DNA of 36,265 bases from an uncultured Clostridia bacterium (GTDB lineage: Bacteria; Bacillota; Clostridia; Christensenellales; Borkfalkiaceae), in the NCBI GenBank assembly GCA_947629725.1, contig CANREU010000002.1, forward strand, positions 1 to 36,265. Direction: 5' to 3'. The translations under genes and the position numbers were made by a program. Positions within the stretch are counted from its first letter, which is position 1. Each line of letters opens with the position of its first letter. Of this stretch, positions 1-8,858 are shown one piece after another. The notes beneath the pieces were generated by a model, which was not told the origin of the DNA, did not search any database, and saw only the letters and a program-made list of their open reading frames with translations.

Positions 1-20
1 CCACAAGGGCGCCTGAACTT

Positions 21-620
21 TTACGCGAAGGCGTAGGTGAACGTTACGGGAGTGCCCGCGGAGGAGGTGTAGGAGATCGCGATCGAGCCAAGCTTTTCCG
101 CCGTGTAGGCTACCGTCACCGTCATCCCCGTGCAGGTGATGTCCGTCTGCAAGAAGGAGGCGGGTTCGGTGACCGCCGCGGAGAAGCTCCCCTCTTCCGC
201 TTTGACCTCGGCAAAGTAGCTCTCCGCAAACTTCAAGCCCTTCGCGGTGACGTCCGCCTCGGCGGGAGCGCCGCTCAATACGACCGTCTCGCCGTCCTTA
301 TACACCGTCTCGCCCGAAACGGTCGTCTTCGCCTCGGCGGGGATCTCGTAGCTGTCTCCCTCCTTTTCAAAGGTGTTCCACTGTTCGTAGGTGTAGGTGA
401 CCTTTACGCCGTCCTCCTGCGCCGTTGCGACAAACGTCCCCGTGAGGGTATCCGCGCCCGCGCCCGTCGTGACGGTGAGCGTCACCGTGCCATAGTCCTT
501 TGCCGCAAGGGCATTCAACGTTTTGTAGGGCTCCTTTTCTCCGCCGCCGCAGCCGACTGCTGCGATCGCGACTGTGAGCGCCACGCCCGCGCCGAGCAGG
601 GCAAACCACTTTTTCTTCAT
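21..620 (-). CDS. Small secreted lipoprotein, unknown function
   Basis: ORF with internal start MKKKWFALLGAGVALTVAIAAVGCGGG (lipobox-like signal peptide) preceded by AAGGAGGAAACGAAG; TAA stop at 21-23. Confidence 0.75.
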   Translation of the reverse strand: MKKKWFALLGAGVALTVAIAAVGCGGGEKEPYKTLNALAAKDYGTVTLTVTTGAGADTLTGTFVATAQEDGVKVTYTYEQWNTFEKEGDSYEIPAEAKTTVSGETVYKDGETVVLSGAPAEADVTAKGLKFAESYFAEVKAEEGSFSAAVTEPASFLQTDITCTGMTVTVAYTAEKLGSIAISYTSSAGTPVTFTYAFA

Positions 621-633
621 CTTCGTTTCCTCC

Positions 634-948
634 TTATAAGCTGTGTTTGATCGCCGCCCACACGGCTGCAAGCGCCGTTACGGAGGCAAGGGTGCCTGCG
701 AGCGCCTTCAAGGCGATCTCGAGCGCCGAATCAAGTTCTGCGTTCGCTGCTTCCGCCGCCGTGTTGTAGGATGCGATCACGGTTTCGAGCGCCGCATATT
801 CCGTTGCCACTTCGCCGCGGACGGAGAGCGGGAGCTCTTCATACTGTTCCAGCGCGGCCTTGATCGCGTTGTACTTCGCCGCCACGCCCGTTGCGGACTG
901 TGCCGCGGAGACGGACGCCTTGAAGGCGTCGACCTGCTCCTTGAGGTT
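634..948 (-). other. Same-frame continuation of the 949-3819 protein after TAG: helical segment plus C-terminal TM anchor
   Basis: Codons after TAG (949-951) stay open in the same frame: NLKEQVDAFKASVSAAQSATGVAAKYNAIKAALEQYEELPLSV...ALKALAGTLASVTALAAVWAAIKHSL then TAA at 634. Confidence 0.8.
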
Positions 949-3819
949 CTAGATCGTCACTTCCTTCGTCGCGGTGTACTCCTTGTCGACGGTGACTTTC
1001 GCGGTGTAGACGATCTTGCCGTCCGTCGTGTAGCCCGGTTCTGTGACTTGTTTGGTCACCGTGGCGGCCTTCGTCTCGACGTGGCCGCACCACTCCTTAT
1101 CGCAGGTGAGGGTGAGGGTCGCGGAGTAGCCGTCCTCCGTCTCCGTCCATGCCCAATCCTCGGTGTAGCTGTGCGCGGCGGCGTGGATGGTGACAGGGAC
1201 AAGAACTTCGCCCGCATACTCGCCCGTGACGGTGATGTGCGCGTAGGTCGAAAAAGGCTCCGAGGGGTCGCTCTCGGCGTTGGCGACTTGAACGGTATAG
1301 GTCGAAATGGCCTTGCCGTCTATCGTGAGGTCCGTGATCCCGAGGTCGTAGCTGCCGTCCGCCTTGTAGTGGAAGTTGGTCGTGCCTGCCGTAACGGTGG
1401 CGGCGAGCCCGAGGTCGGCAGTCACTTCATAGGTCGTGCAGAGCATGGGATAGCCGAGCTTTTCGGGGTGCACGCTGCCCTTCGCGATGTACTTGCCGTT
1501 TTCGACGACGACTTCCTTCCAGACGACGGGCACTTCCTTCTCGCCCTCATCCGAAAGTTTTGCGGAAGCGTTCACGGTTTTGAGGGAAGAAAGCACTTTC
1601 GCCGCGTCGGTGTTTGCGGTGACGGGGGTATTCGTGAGGCCCGCCGAAAGCGTTTCGGGTTTGATCGAGACTTCCTTCACGGAGGTGATGTTCTTCACGT
1701 CGGTGGAGATGACCCTGCCCGTTTCGAGGTAGCTTTGAACGAGCGCCTCATCCATCGCAAAGCCGTAGATCGCCACGTTGCGGAGAGACCCCTTCGCCGC
1801 CTTGTCGGCAGCGCCGTTGAAGCGGGAGCCGAGGGAGAAGCGATAATCGCCGTTCACCGCGCTCCAATCCTGCGGCACAGCCTTTTCCCAAATCTTTACG
1901 CCGTTCGCGTAGACGGTGAGGTTCCCGCCCTGCTGCAAGGAGCACACGACGCTCTGATATTCGTTTTCGGCGTCCCCGGGGAAGGTGTAGAACTTGCTAT
2001 CATAGAAAGGATTACCGGTCGAAGCGTCTTCTATGCCATGATAGAAAATCGCGATCTGCCTGTTCTCGCCGTTCGACCCCGCAGCTCTTCCTTGAATCGC
2101 AAAGCCTGCCTCGTTGCTTAAAGAGGCGAGCCCGAGATAGTGCTGCCACTCTTGATTTCCCGAGGTCTTGATCTCGAAGGCGATCGTGAAAGAGGTGAGG
2201 CTTGCGAACATGTTGCCGTCCGTCTGTGCGAGGCAGAGATGATTGTCGAAGGCAATGCCGCCGTCGTCGGGCGTAAACTGGTTCCAAAGCGGGTTGTTTT
2301 CGGGGGCGGAGCCGCCGATGTACTCATGGCCGAACTGAAGGTCGTTCTTGCCCGTGCTGTCCTTGCCGATGTTGCTTTGGTCCTTAAATTCATAGTGGGC
2401 AACGGGGTCGACGACTGCGGCCTCTTGTTTGATCGCGACGGTGACGTGCACCGCGCCGACCTCTTTGCCTTCTACGGTCGCCTTGCCCGTTACATGGAGT
2501 TCGGCGCCCACGATCGTGGCCTCGGTGAAGGTGACGTCCGCGGACTTTGTGGTGCCGCTGTCGCCGTAGGTCACCTCAACTTTCGCACCCCATTTGTTCA
2601 TTTCGGCGAGCATCTCCGCCTTCGTCATGGTGTCGGAAAGCTCTCCTTTCTGCGTATAGGTCACTTCTTGGGCGAGGGTCAACTTCTCGACGGTGAGCTG
2701 ATAGCGCACCTCGCGCGAGCAGACGACGGGAAGGCCGAGCTTGGTCGTATTCGCCGTGCCGACCGCGTAGTACTCTTCCCCGCTCTTTTCGACTTTCGTC
2801 CAAGTGATGGGCGAATTGGAGAAAACCTGCGGGCCGCCCTCGGAGAGGGTCGCCTTCACGTTCGCGGGGTTGAGTTCCGCGAACATCTCCGCCTCGGACA
2901 TCGAGGTGTTGAGTGCGGACTTGGTCGCGCCGCTCCCGCCGAAGTCGGGCTCGATGGCGGTGACGCGCTTGCTCGAGGAGAGGTCGTCCACCGTGAGTTT
3001 GCCGTTCGTGTTGTAAGCGGTAGCGCACGCCTCGTCCATTGCAAAGTCGTACAGCGCGACATTGCGAAGAGAGCCCGTCGACGGGTTAATTGCATTCCCG
3101 TTATACGCAGACCCGATGGAGAAGGTGCTCGGCTCAGCTTTGGCGGGAGACCAATCTTCGGGAAGAGCTGCGGGAAGTTTCTCTACATCATCATGCGTAG
3201 ACTCCTTTGTAACTTCCACGCCGTTCATCCAGCAGCGGAGCTGCCCGCCGGGCTGCGCCGAAATAATGATTTTAATGAAATCCTCGACGCTCGTAATGGG
3301 AAGGCTTGCAGTATTCCAATACTCGCCGATATTCGCGTTGCTCGTTCCTTCGGCAATCAAGCCGCCGTTGAGAGTTGCATCGCCGCGCGCTACGAACGCC
3401 AAGTCGTATGCGCTATTGCCGACGCCGACGTAGTGCCCCCACGAGCTGGAAGCGTCGGAAGTCTTGACCTCAAAGGCAAGCGTGAAGGCGGTGACGTCCT
3501 TAAACATATTGTTGGTTGTCGTCTGTGCCATGCAGAGCTGGTTGGTGAAAGAGATCCCGCCGCCGTCCACAAGCGTATATTTATCCCACAAATCGCCTGT
3601 CCCGCCATCAACCCATTTCCTTCCGAACACCAGATCGTACTTGCCCATGCTGTCTTTGAGCACGGTGTCCTCCGATTTGAACTCGTAGAGGGCGATGGGC
3701 TTCACCTCTGCGGGCTCTTCCGCACGTGCGGCAAAGGGCGCCGCCAGCCCGGCCGCACAGCTCATCGCGAGCGCCGCGCCGAGGACGAACGTCCAAATGC
3801 CTTTCGCTGTCTTTGTCAT
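949..3819 (-). CDS. Secreted tandem LamG/concanavalin A-like lectin domain surface protein, ending at an in-frame TAG
   Basis: 956 aa; signal peptide; two LamG-like modules (IALYEFKSEDTVLKDSMGKYDLVFG..., VAHYEFKDQSNIGKDSTGKNDLQFG...); RBS AAGGAGGAAAGGTATG. Confidence 0.85.
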   Translation of the reverse strand: MTKTAKGIWTFVLGAALAMSCAAGLAAPFAARAEEPAEVKPIALYEFKSEDTVLKDSMGKYDLVFGRKWVDGGTGDLWDKYTLVDGGGISFTNQLCMAQTTTNNMFKDVTAFTLAFEVKTSDASSSWGHYVGVGNSAYDLAFVARGDATLNGGLIAEGTSNANIGEYWNTASLPITSVEDFIKIIISAQPGGQLRCWMNGVEVTKESTHDDVEKLPAALPEDWSPAKAEPSTFSIGSAYNGNAINPSTGSLRNVALYDFAMDEACATAYNTNGKLTVDDLSSSKRVTAIEPDFGGSGATKSALNTSMSEAEMFAELNPANVKATLSEGGPQVFSNSPITWTKVEKSGEEYYAVGTANTTKLGLPVVCSREVRYQLTVEKLTLAQEVTYTQKGELSDTMTKAEMLAEMNKWGAKVEVTYGDSGTTKSADVTFTEATIVGAELHVTGKATVEGKEVGAVHVTVAIKQEAAVVDPVAHYEFKDQSNIGKDSTGKNDLQFGHEYIGGSAPENNPLWNQFTPDDGGIAFDNHLCLAQTDGNMFASLTSFTIAFEIKTSGNQEWQHYLGLASLSNEAGFAIQGRAAGSNGENRQIAIFYHGIEDASTGNPFYDSKFYTFPGDAENEYQSVVCSLQQGGNLTVYANGVKIWEKAVPQDWSAVNGDYRFSLGSRFNGAADKAAKGSLRNVAIYGFAMDEALVQSYLETGRVISTDVKNITSVKEVSIKPETLSAGLTNTPVTANTDAAKVLSSLKTVNASAKLSDEGEKEVPVVWKEVVVENGKYIAKGSVHPEKLGYPMLCTTYEVTADLGLAATVTAGTTNFHYKADGSYDLGITDLTIDGKAISTYTVQVANAESDPSEPFSTYAHITVTGEYAGEVLVPVTIHAAAHSYTEDWAWTETEDGYSATLTLTCDKEWCGHVETKAATVTKQVTEPGYTTDGKIVYTAKVTVDKEYTATKEVTI

Positions 3820-3950
3820 ACCTTTCCTCCTTATCCCGCACGGTGTCTCCGTGACGGTTATTTCTATAAACGCCGCTTTCGCGTTCGTTCCTTTTTCAAT
3901 CCCTCGCCCGCCCTCCCCCTCTCTCGAGGGGAAAAGCGGGGTTCAGGGGG

Positions 3951-4793
3951 TCATGGACAAGTTTTTGTTTGCAGCGGGAACACGGCGAGCCGCTCTTCGG
4001 GCGACAGGTTGGGGCGGTGAAGGGCGACGCGCCGCGTCCCCTCAAGGTCCGTAAAGATCATGCCGTGCCCGCCGTCCTTTTCAAAGATCATCCGCTCGAA
4101 GCGGTAGTCCCCCATCGGCTCCTCCGCCGTGCTCTTCGCCATGCAGTAGCCGTCCTTTGCAAAGGTGGACCAGTAGAGGGCGATCTTGCCCTCGTCCGCA
4201 AGGAAGGGCCCTTCCGCGACATAGCCGCGGCGGCCCGCGTCCTCGATCTCAACCGAAAATCCGCAGTGCTTTCCGCTCACGATCTTTTTTGGCTCGCCCG
4301 CAAGGGAACGCAGATCCTCCGTGAGGGGAGCGATGTAGAGCGCGCCGTCGCCGTCCGCCGTCACGGGAGACACCCACTCGTTGGAAAAGCAGAGGTAGGG
4401 CGTATCGCGGTAGACGAAGAGGGTCGCGTCGAGGCAGGTCCAGCCCGCGGGCGTGACGTAGTCCCCCGTAAGCGGAACAAAGGGCCCGCATAGAGACTCG
4501 GAGACGAAGATCATGCTCCCCCGCCCCTTCTCTTTACAGAAGAGGGAGAGGATGAGATAATACTTCCCGCGGTAGCGGTGCAGCTCGGGCGCCCAGCGCT
4601 GGATGTAGCCCGCAAGATGTTTTTCCTCCACGAGGGTGCAGACCCGCTCAAAAGTCTTAAGGTCGCGGGAGCGGTAGAGCGTGAGGTCGCTCCCGAGGTC
4701 CCAGCAGGCCTGCCCCGTCGTCCCGAGCAGATAATACACCCCGTCCTCGACGTAGACAAACGGGTCGCGGACGCGAAGTTCCTCTCTTTTCAT
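3951..4793 (-). CDS. Glycoside hydrolase family 43-like protein
   Basis: MKREELRVRDPFVYVEDGVYYLLGTT...WAPELHRYRGKYYLILS...; 5-bladed propeller-type motifs; start overlaps the GH36 stop (ATGA). Confidence 0.8.
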   Translation of the reverse strand: MKREELRVRDPFVYVEDGVYYLLGTTGQACWDLGSDLTLYRSRDLKTFERVCTLVEEKHLAGYIQRWAPELHRYRGKYYLILSLFCKEKGRGSMIFVSESLCGPFVPLTGDYVTPAGWTCLDATLFVYRDTPYLCFSNEWVSPVTADGDGALYIAPLTEDLRSLAGEPKKIVSGKHCGFSVEIEDAGRRGYVAEGPFLADEGKIALYWSTFAKDGYCMAKSTAEEPMGDYRFERMIFEKDGGHGMIFTDLEGTRRVALHRPNLSPEERLAVFPLQTKTCP

Positions 4794-6904
4794 ACCCTCT
4801 CCATGAGGAGCACGCACCCCCAAAGGGCGCAGTCCTTTGCCGTAAATTTCAAAACGCCGTCCTCTATGCGCACGTCCTCGGGGCGGTTATACGCCGCCTT
4901 CACGCGGAAATCGCCCGTATTTATCGCAAATTCCGCCTTCGGCGCGCGGATGGCATAGGCGTAGACGAGCTTCTCCTTCCCGTCGCCCGACTCCCGCACG
5001 AGATAGGTGCGGCCCACGGGATCGAGATAGGAGACGATCTCGCCGTCCCAAATGCAAACCGTCTTGCCCTCTTTTACGATGGGCGAGACCGTGCGGTAGA
5101 ACGAGACCGCCCGCCCGAGCTCTTCGAGGATCTCCCGCGGCTTATTTGCGAGATTGCCCGAAAGGCAGATCCGCCCGAGCATCGCCTTTGCCATCGTGAA
5201 GCGCACCTCTTCCAAACCGTATTCGTCGCGGATGGTCGCCCAGATCTGCAATTTGCGGGGCGGGATGTAGCGGTGCAGGTTGCACGCGACGTTGACCCCC
5301 GCGGGGTTCTCGTGCGCGTCCGAAAAGGACACCATGTCCGCCAGCTCCAAAAAGGCGGGCTCGTGCCGCATGCCGCCCGAGGAACAGATCTCGAGGACGA
5401 CCTCGGGGAGCTCCCTTTTCAGCTCGCGGTAGAAGTCGAGAACGCCCTCGATGTGGGCGCGCAGCCCCTCGCCGAGGCTCTCCGCGCCGTCGGCGCCGAG
5501 CCCCACGTTCTCGTTGTAATCGACTTTAATGTACCCCACGCCGTTCTCTCTCAGCGCGCGGATGACCTTTTCGCGGAGATATTCCCGCGCCTCCGCCTTG
5601 CGGAAGTCGAAAAAGACGACCCCGCGGTGGGAGATGGGTCTCCCCGCCCGCGTGAGGAAAAATTCGGGGTGCTCGCGGTAGATCTCGCACGCCGTGTTCG
5701 CGTTCTCGAATTCATACCAGAGCCCGAGCGACATGCCGTGGGAGCGTACCCTTTCGGAAAAGGCCTTGATCCCCCGCGGGAAGGCGGTCCTGTCCGTCTC
5801 CCAATCGCCGATGACTTTGCGCGCCGCGCCCTCGGCCTTTTTGAACCAGCCGTCGTCCACCACAAAATAGCGGCAGCCGAGCTCCTCCGCGGCGGAGAGG
5901 AGCTTTTCGAGCTTCTCCTCCGAGGGATTGCCCCAAGAGTAGCAATATTCGTTGTAGAGGACGGGAAGGTCCTCCTCGGTTTTCTTCACCGTCTCGCGGC
6001 GGAAGCGCTCCAAGAGACGGTGGCACGCCTCCTCCAGATCGCCCTTTACGACGGTGAGGAAGGCGCGGTCGGAGCAAATTTTCTCACCCCGTTTTAAGGT
6101 TTTGCGCCAATGGGCGGTGAGAAAGTCCCCTCTGCCGCCGCCCACGGAGATGTTGTTGTTGCGGAAGACCGTCTCGATCGTCCACGAGGCGGGCGCCTCG
6201 ATCGCCGCCGCCCAGCACACGCCGTGCGCACGGTCCTCCACGGCGACGAAAGGCAGCTGCCCGCGGGCGGGCATGGTGCCCGTTTGCGTCCACTTTTCGA
6301 TGCGGAGCCCCAGCCCCGACCACGAGGGCTCGAAGGCGATGCGGTCGGTCGGGACAGAGTAGAGCTTGCCCTCCCCGCTCCAATTGCTCACGAGCTTGTG
6401 GAGCACCACCTCCTGCGGAAGGTTCTGCCGCCCGTAGGGGGAGACCCCCGAAAAGTTGAAGCTCGGGAGCGCCTCGACGACGACGGGCTCCCCCGTGTTT
6501 TCGAGTTCGTTGCGGGAGGTGAGAAGCCCCTCGCCCTTGTACCATTCGAGAATGTTGCGGCAGACGAGCCCCTTGCCGTTTGCAAAGCGGGAGACGAGCA
6601 CCGTCTTTTTCCCCTCCTCGGAGAGCTCCTGCCCCTCGAGACGGAGGCCGAACGCCGTATCCGCATAGCGGAGGGTGTTCCCCGCGGCGAAATCGCGCGA
6701 AAAGCCGTCCCCCTCGAGCGCAACATGGAGCATGGGCTCGAGGTCGATCATCGCGCCGATGGGGCTCACGCCCGCGATTTTATCGTCGTTGACGTCCCCC
6801 TCCGTCCCGCAAGGGAGAAGGAGAAACTGCGTCACGCCGTTCACTGTGGCGAACAGCGCCGTCATATCGCCGAAGCGGAATGTTTTTTTCTCAAGATGAT
6901 ACAC
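4790..6904 (-). CDS. Alpha-galactosidase, GH36
   Basis: YFVVDDGWFKK, GLWYEFENAN, GYIKVDYNENVG and EICSSGGMRHEP motifs of the GH36 barrel; GTG start. Confidence 0.88.
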   Translation of the reverse strand: MYHLEKKTFRFGDMTALFATVNGVTQFLLLPCGTEGDVNDDKIAGVSPIGAMIDLEPMLHVALEGDGFSRDFAAGNTLRYADTAFGLRLEGQELSEEGKKTVLVSRFANGKGLVCRNILEWYKGEGLLTSRNELENTGEPVVVEALPSFNFSGVSPYGRQNLPQEVVLHKLVSNWSGEGKLYSVPTDRIAFEPSWSGLGLRIEKWTQTGTMPARGQLPFVAVEDRAHGVCWAAAIEAPASWTIETVFRNNNISVGGGRGDFLTAHWRKTLKRGEKICSDRAFLTVVKGDLEEACHRLLERFRRETVKKTEEDLPVLYNEYCYSWGNPSEEKLEKLLSAAEELGCRYFVVDDGWFKKAEGAARKVIGDWETDRTAFPRGIKAFSERVRSHGMSLGLWYEFENANTACEIYREHPEFFLTRAGRPISHRGVVFFDFRKAEAREYLREKVIRALRENGVGYIKVDYNENVGLGADGAESLGEGLRAHIEGVLDFYRELKRELPEVVLEICSSGGMRHEPAFLELADMVSFSDAHENPAGVNVACNLHRYIPPRKLQIWATIRDEYGLEEVRFTMAKAMLGRICLSGNLANKPREILEELGRAVSFYRTVSPIVKEGKTVCIWDGEIVSYLDPVGRTYLVRESGDGKEKLVYAYAIRAPKAEFAINTGDFRVKAAYNRPEDVRIEDGVLKFTAKDCALWGCVLLMERV

Positions 6905-6923
6905 GGATCTGCACGGCGGGCGG

Positions 6924-7835
6924 TCAGCTCTTGATCGCGCCCACCATCACACCTTTTGTAAAGTATTTTTGCAAAAACGGATAGATCGCCATGATGGGCA
7001 GGAGCCCGATGATCATCATGGCCGCGTTGGAGCCCTGCTCGAACACGCGGGAAGGATCCCAGCCGCCCCCCTGTCCTTCCCCTCTCGCGTTGTTGAGGCC
7101 TTCGCGGATCTTGAGGGCGAGCGGCGAGAGATTCTTCGCGTTGGAAAGGAGGAGAGAGGGCCAATACCAGTCGTCCCATTTGGCGACGATGTAGTAGAGC
7201 AGCACGGTCGCCATGCCCGCTCCCGAGAGCGGGAGGACGAAGGTGAAGAGGATGCGCCATTCGCTCGCGCCGTCTAAACGGCAGGAGTCGATGATGCTCT
7301 CCGGCACTTGGTTGAAGAAGTTGCGGAGAATGATCATATTGAAGGTGTTGATGCCGAAGGGGATCACGAGGCTGAAGAGATTATCCGTCCCCACCGTGTC
7401 CTTTATCGTGAGGTACATGGGCACGAGCCCGCCCCCGAAAAACATCGTGAACACGATGAAGAAGAAGATGATGCGGAGCCCCGGCACCCCCTTCTTGGTG
7501 AAGGCATACGCCCCGAGGGAGGTGAGTACCATCGAGTAGACGCAGCCGAAGATCGTCACGAACAGGGAGACCCCGAACGCCTGCATGATGTTGTCTTGAT
7601 AGAGGGTCACCTTGTAGTTCTCGAAGTTGAAATGGAGCGGGAACACGAGAACGGTGGTGCTGCTCGCCTGCAAATAGTCGGACTTGGAGGCAAAGCTCAA
7701 GAGCACGAGGTAAACGATCGGCATGACACAGACGAGGGCAAAGAGGGCGAAGAACGCGATGATGACGACGTCGAACGCCTTCACCTTCCTCTTTTTTCTC
7801 TTTTTCGCCGCGGGAGCGGCAACCGTTTCCTGCAT
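6924..7835 (-). CDS. Carbohydrate ABC transporter permease (LplC/AraQ type)
   Basis: Multi-TM permease; IIDSCRLDGASEWRILFTFVLPLSGAGMATVLLYY resembles the EAA loop. Confidence 0.88.
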   Translation of the reverse strand: MQETVAAPAAKKRKKRKVKAFDVVIIAFFALFALVCVMPIVYLVLLSFASKSDYLQASSTTVLVFPLHFNFENYKVTLYQDNIMQAFGVSLFVTIFGCVYSMVLTSLGAYAFTKKGVPGLRIIFFFIVFTMFFGGGLVPMYLTIKDTVGTDNLFSLVIPFGINTFNMIILRNFFNQVPESIIDSCRLDGASEWRILFTFVLPLSGAGMATVLLYYIVAKWDDWYWPSLLLSNAKNLSPLALKIREGLNNARGEGQGGGWDPSRVFEQGSNAAMMIIGLLPIMAIYPFLQKYFTKGVMVGAIKS

Positions 7836-7845
7836 ACTCCCCTCC

Positions 7846-8850
7846 TTAGTCGATCGTGAACATGCTGTAGCCGTTGATCTTCTTCGTGATGACGTTCCCC
7901 GCGATGAGGAAGGCGAAGTTGATCACAGACTTGAAGAGGTTCACTGCCGTCGAGAGCGCGTAGCCTCCGCCCCCCGTCTTCTCCGTGAACAGGCGGTAGA
8001 TGTAGGTGTCGATGATGTCCGCCGTGCCGTAGAGATAGGGATTGTAGAGGTTGTAGATGGGGTCGAAGCCCGCGTTCATGATGTTGGCGAGCTGCATGAT
8101 GAACATCACCGTGCAGACGGGCATGATCATGGGGAACGTGATGTGCACCATGAGCCCGATGCGCTTGCAGCCGTCGATCTTCGCCGCCTCGTAGAGGGTG
8201 GGATCGATCCCCGAGATCGCGGCGGTGTAGATGATCGTCCCCCATCCCGTGCCCTTCCATATCTCCGTGAGGAGCAAAATGGGATAGAACGCGCCCTGAT
8301 TGGTGAGGAAGGAGACGCGGCTCCCGCCGAATGCGACGATGATGTTGTTGAAGAGCCCGTCGTCCATTGCAAGGAGCATCTTCACGAGCCCGCCGAGGAT
8401 GACCCACGAGATGAAGTTGGGCAGATACATGCACGTCTGCACCGCCTTCTTGAAGCGCTTGCCCATGAGTTCGTTGAGCAGGATCGCCACGATGATGGGC
8501 ACGGGGAAACAGATCCCGAGGCGGAGCAGGCTGATGATGAAGGTGTTGCGGATGGCGCGTAGGAGATCGGGCTGGGAAAAGAGGGTCTGGAAGTTCTCCC
8601 AGCCGATCCACGGGCTCCCGATGATGCCGTATTTCGGCCGCCACTCCTTCCATGCGAGGATGACCCCGTACATCGGAACATAGCAGTAGACGATGTAGAA
8701 GATCACGACGGGCAGCAGCATGAGATAGATATGGCGGAATCTCCATACCTTACCCCAGAATTTATTCCAACGGCCCGTGTTTTTTCTCTTCGTCTCCTCC
8801 CGCTGCGAGGCGGAGACCGCCGCGGCGGGCACTGCTCTTTCCCGTTTCAT
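7846..8850 (-). CDS. Carbohydrate ABC transporter permease (LplB type)
   Basis: RHIYLMLLPVVIFYIVYCYVPMYGVILAWKEW... and YEAAKIDGCKRIGLMVHITFPMIMP EAA loop. Confidence 0.88.
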   Translation of the reverse strand: MKRERAVPAAAVSASQREETKRKNTGRWNKFWGKVWRFRHIYLMLLPVVIFYIVYCYVPMYGVILAWKEWRPKYGIIGSPWIGWENFQTLFSQPDLLRAIRNTFIISLLRLGICFPVPIIVAILLNELMGKRFKKAVQTCMYLPNFISWVILGGLVKMLLAMDDGLFNNIIVAFGGSRVSFLTNQGAFYPILLLTEIWKGTGWGTIIYTAAISGIDPTLYEAAKIDGCKRIGLMVHITFPMIMPVCTVMFIMQLANIMNAGFDPIYNLYNPYLYGTADIIDTYIYRLFTEKTGGGGYALSTAVNLFKSVINFAFLIAGNVITKKINGYSMFTID

Positions 8851-8858
8851 AGGCGCTC

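Noticed and set aside
949-951. Genome-wide TAG reassignment as explanation of the in-frame TAG
   Set aside because: Genes ending at 8859 and 18005 use TAG as an ordinary terminal stop.
643-4020. Long plus-strand ORFs (492 aa, 626 aa)
   Set aside because: Antisense shadows of the minus-strand LamG gene; no RBS, promoter or recognisable domain.
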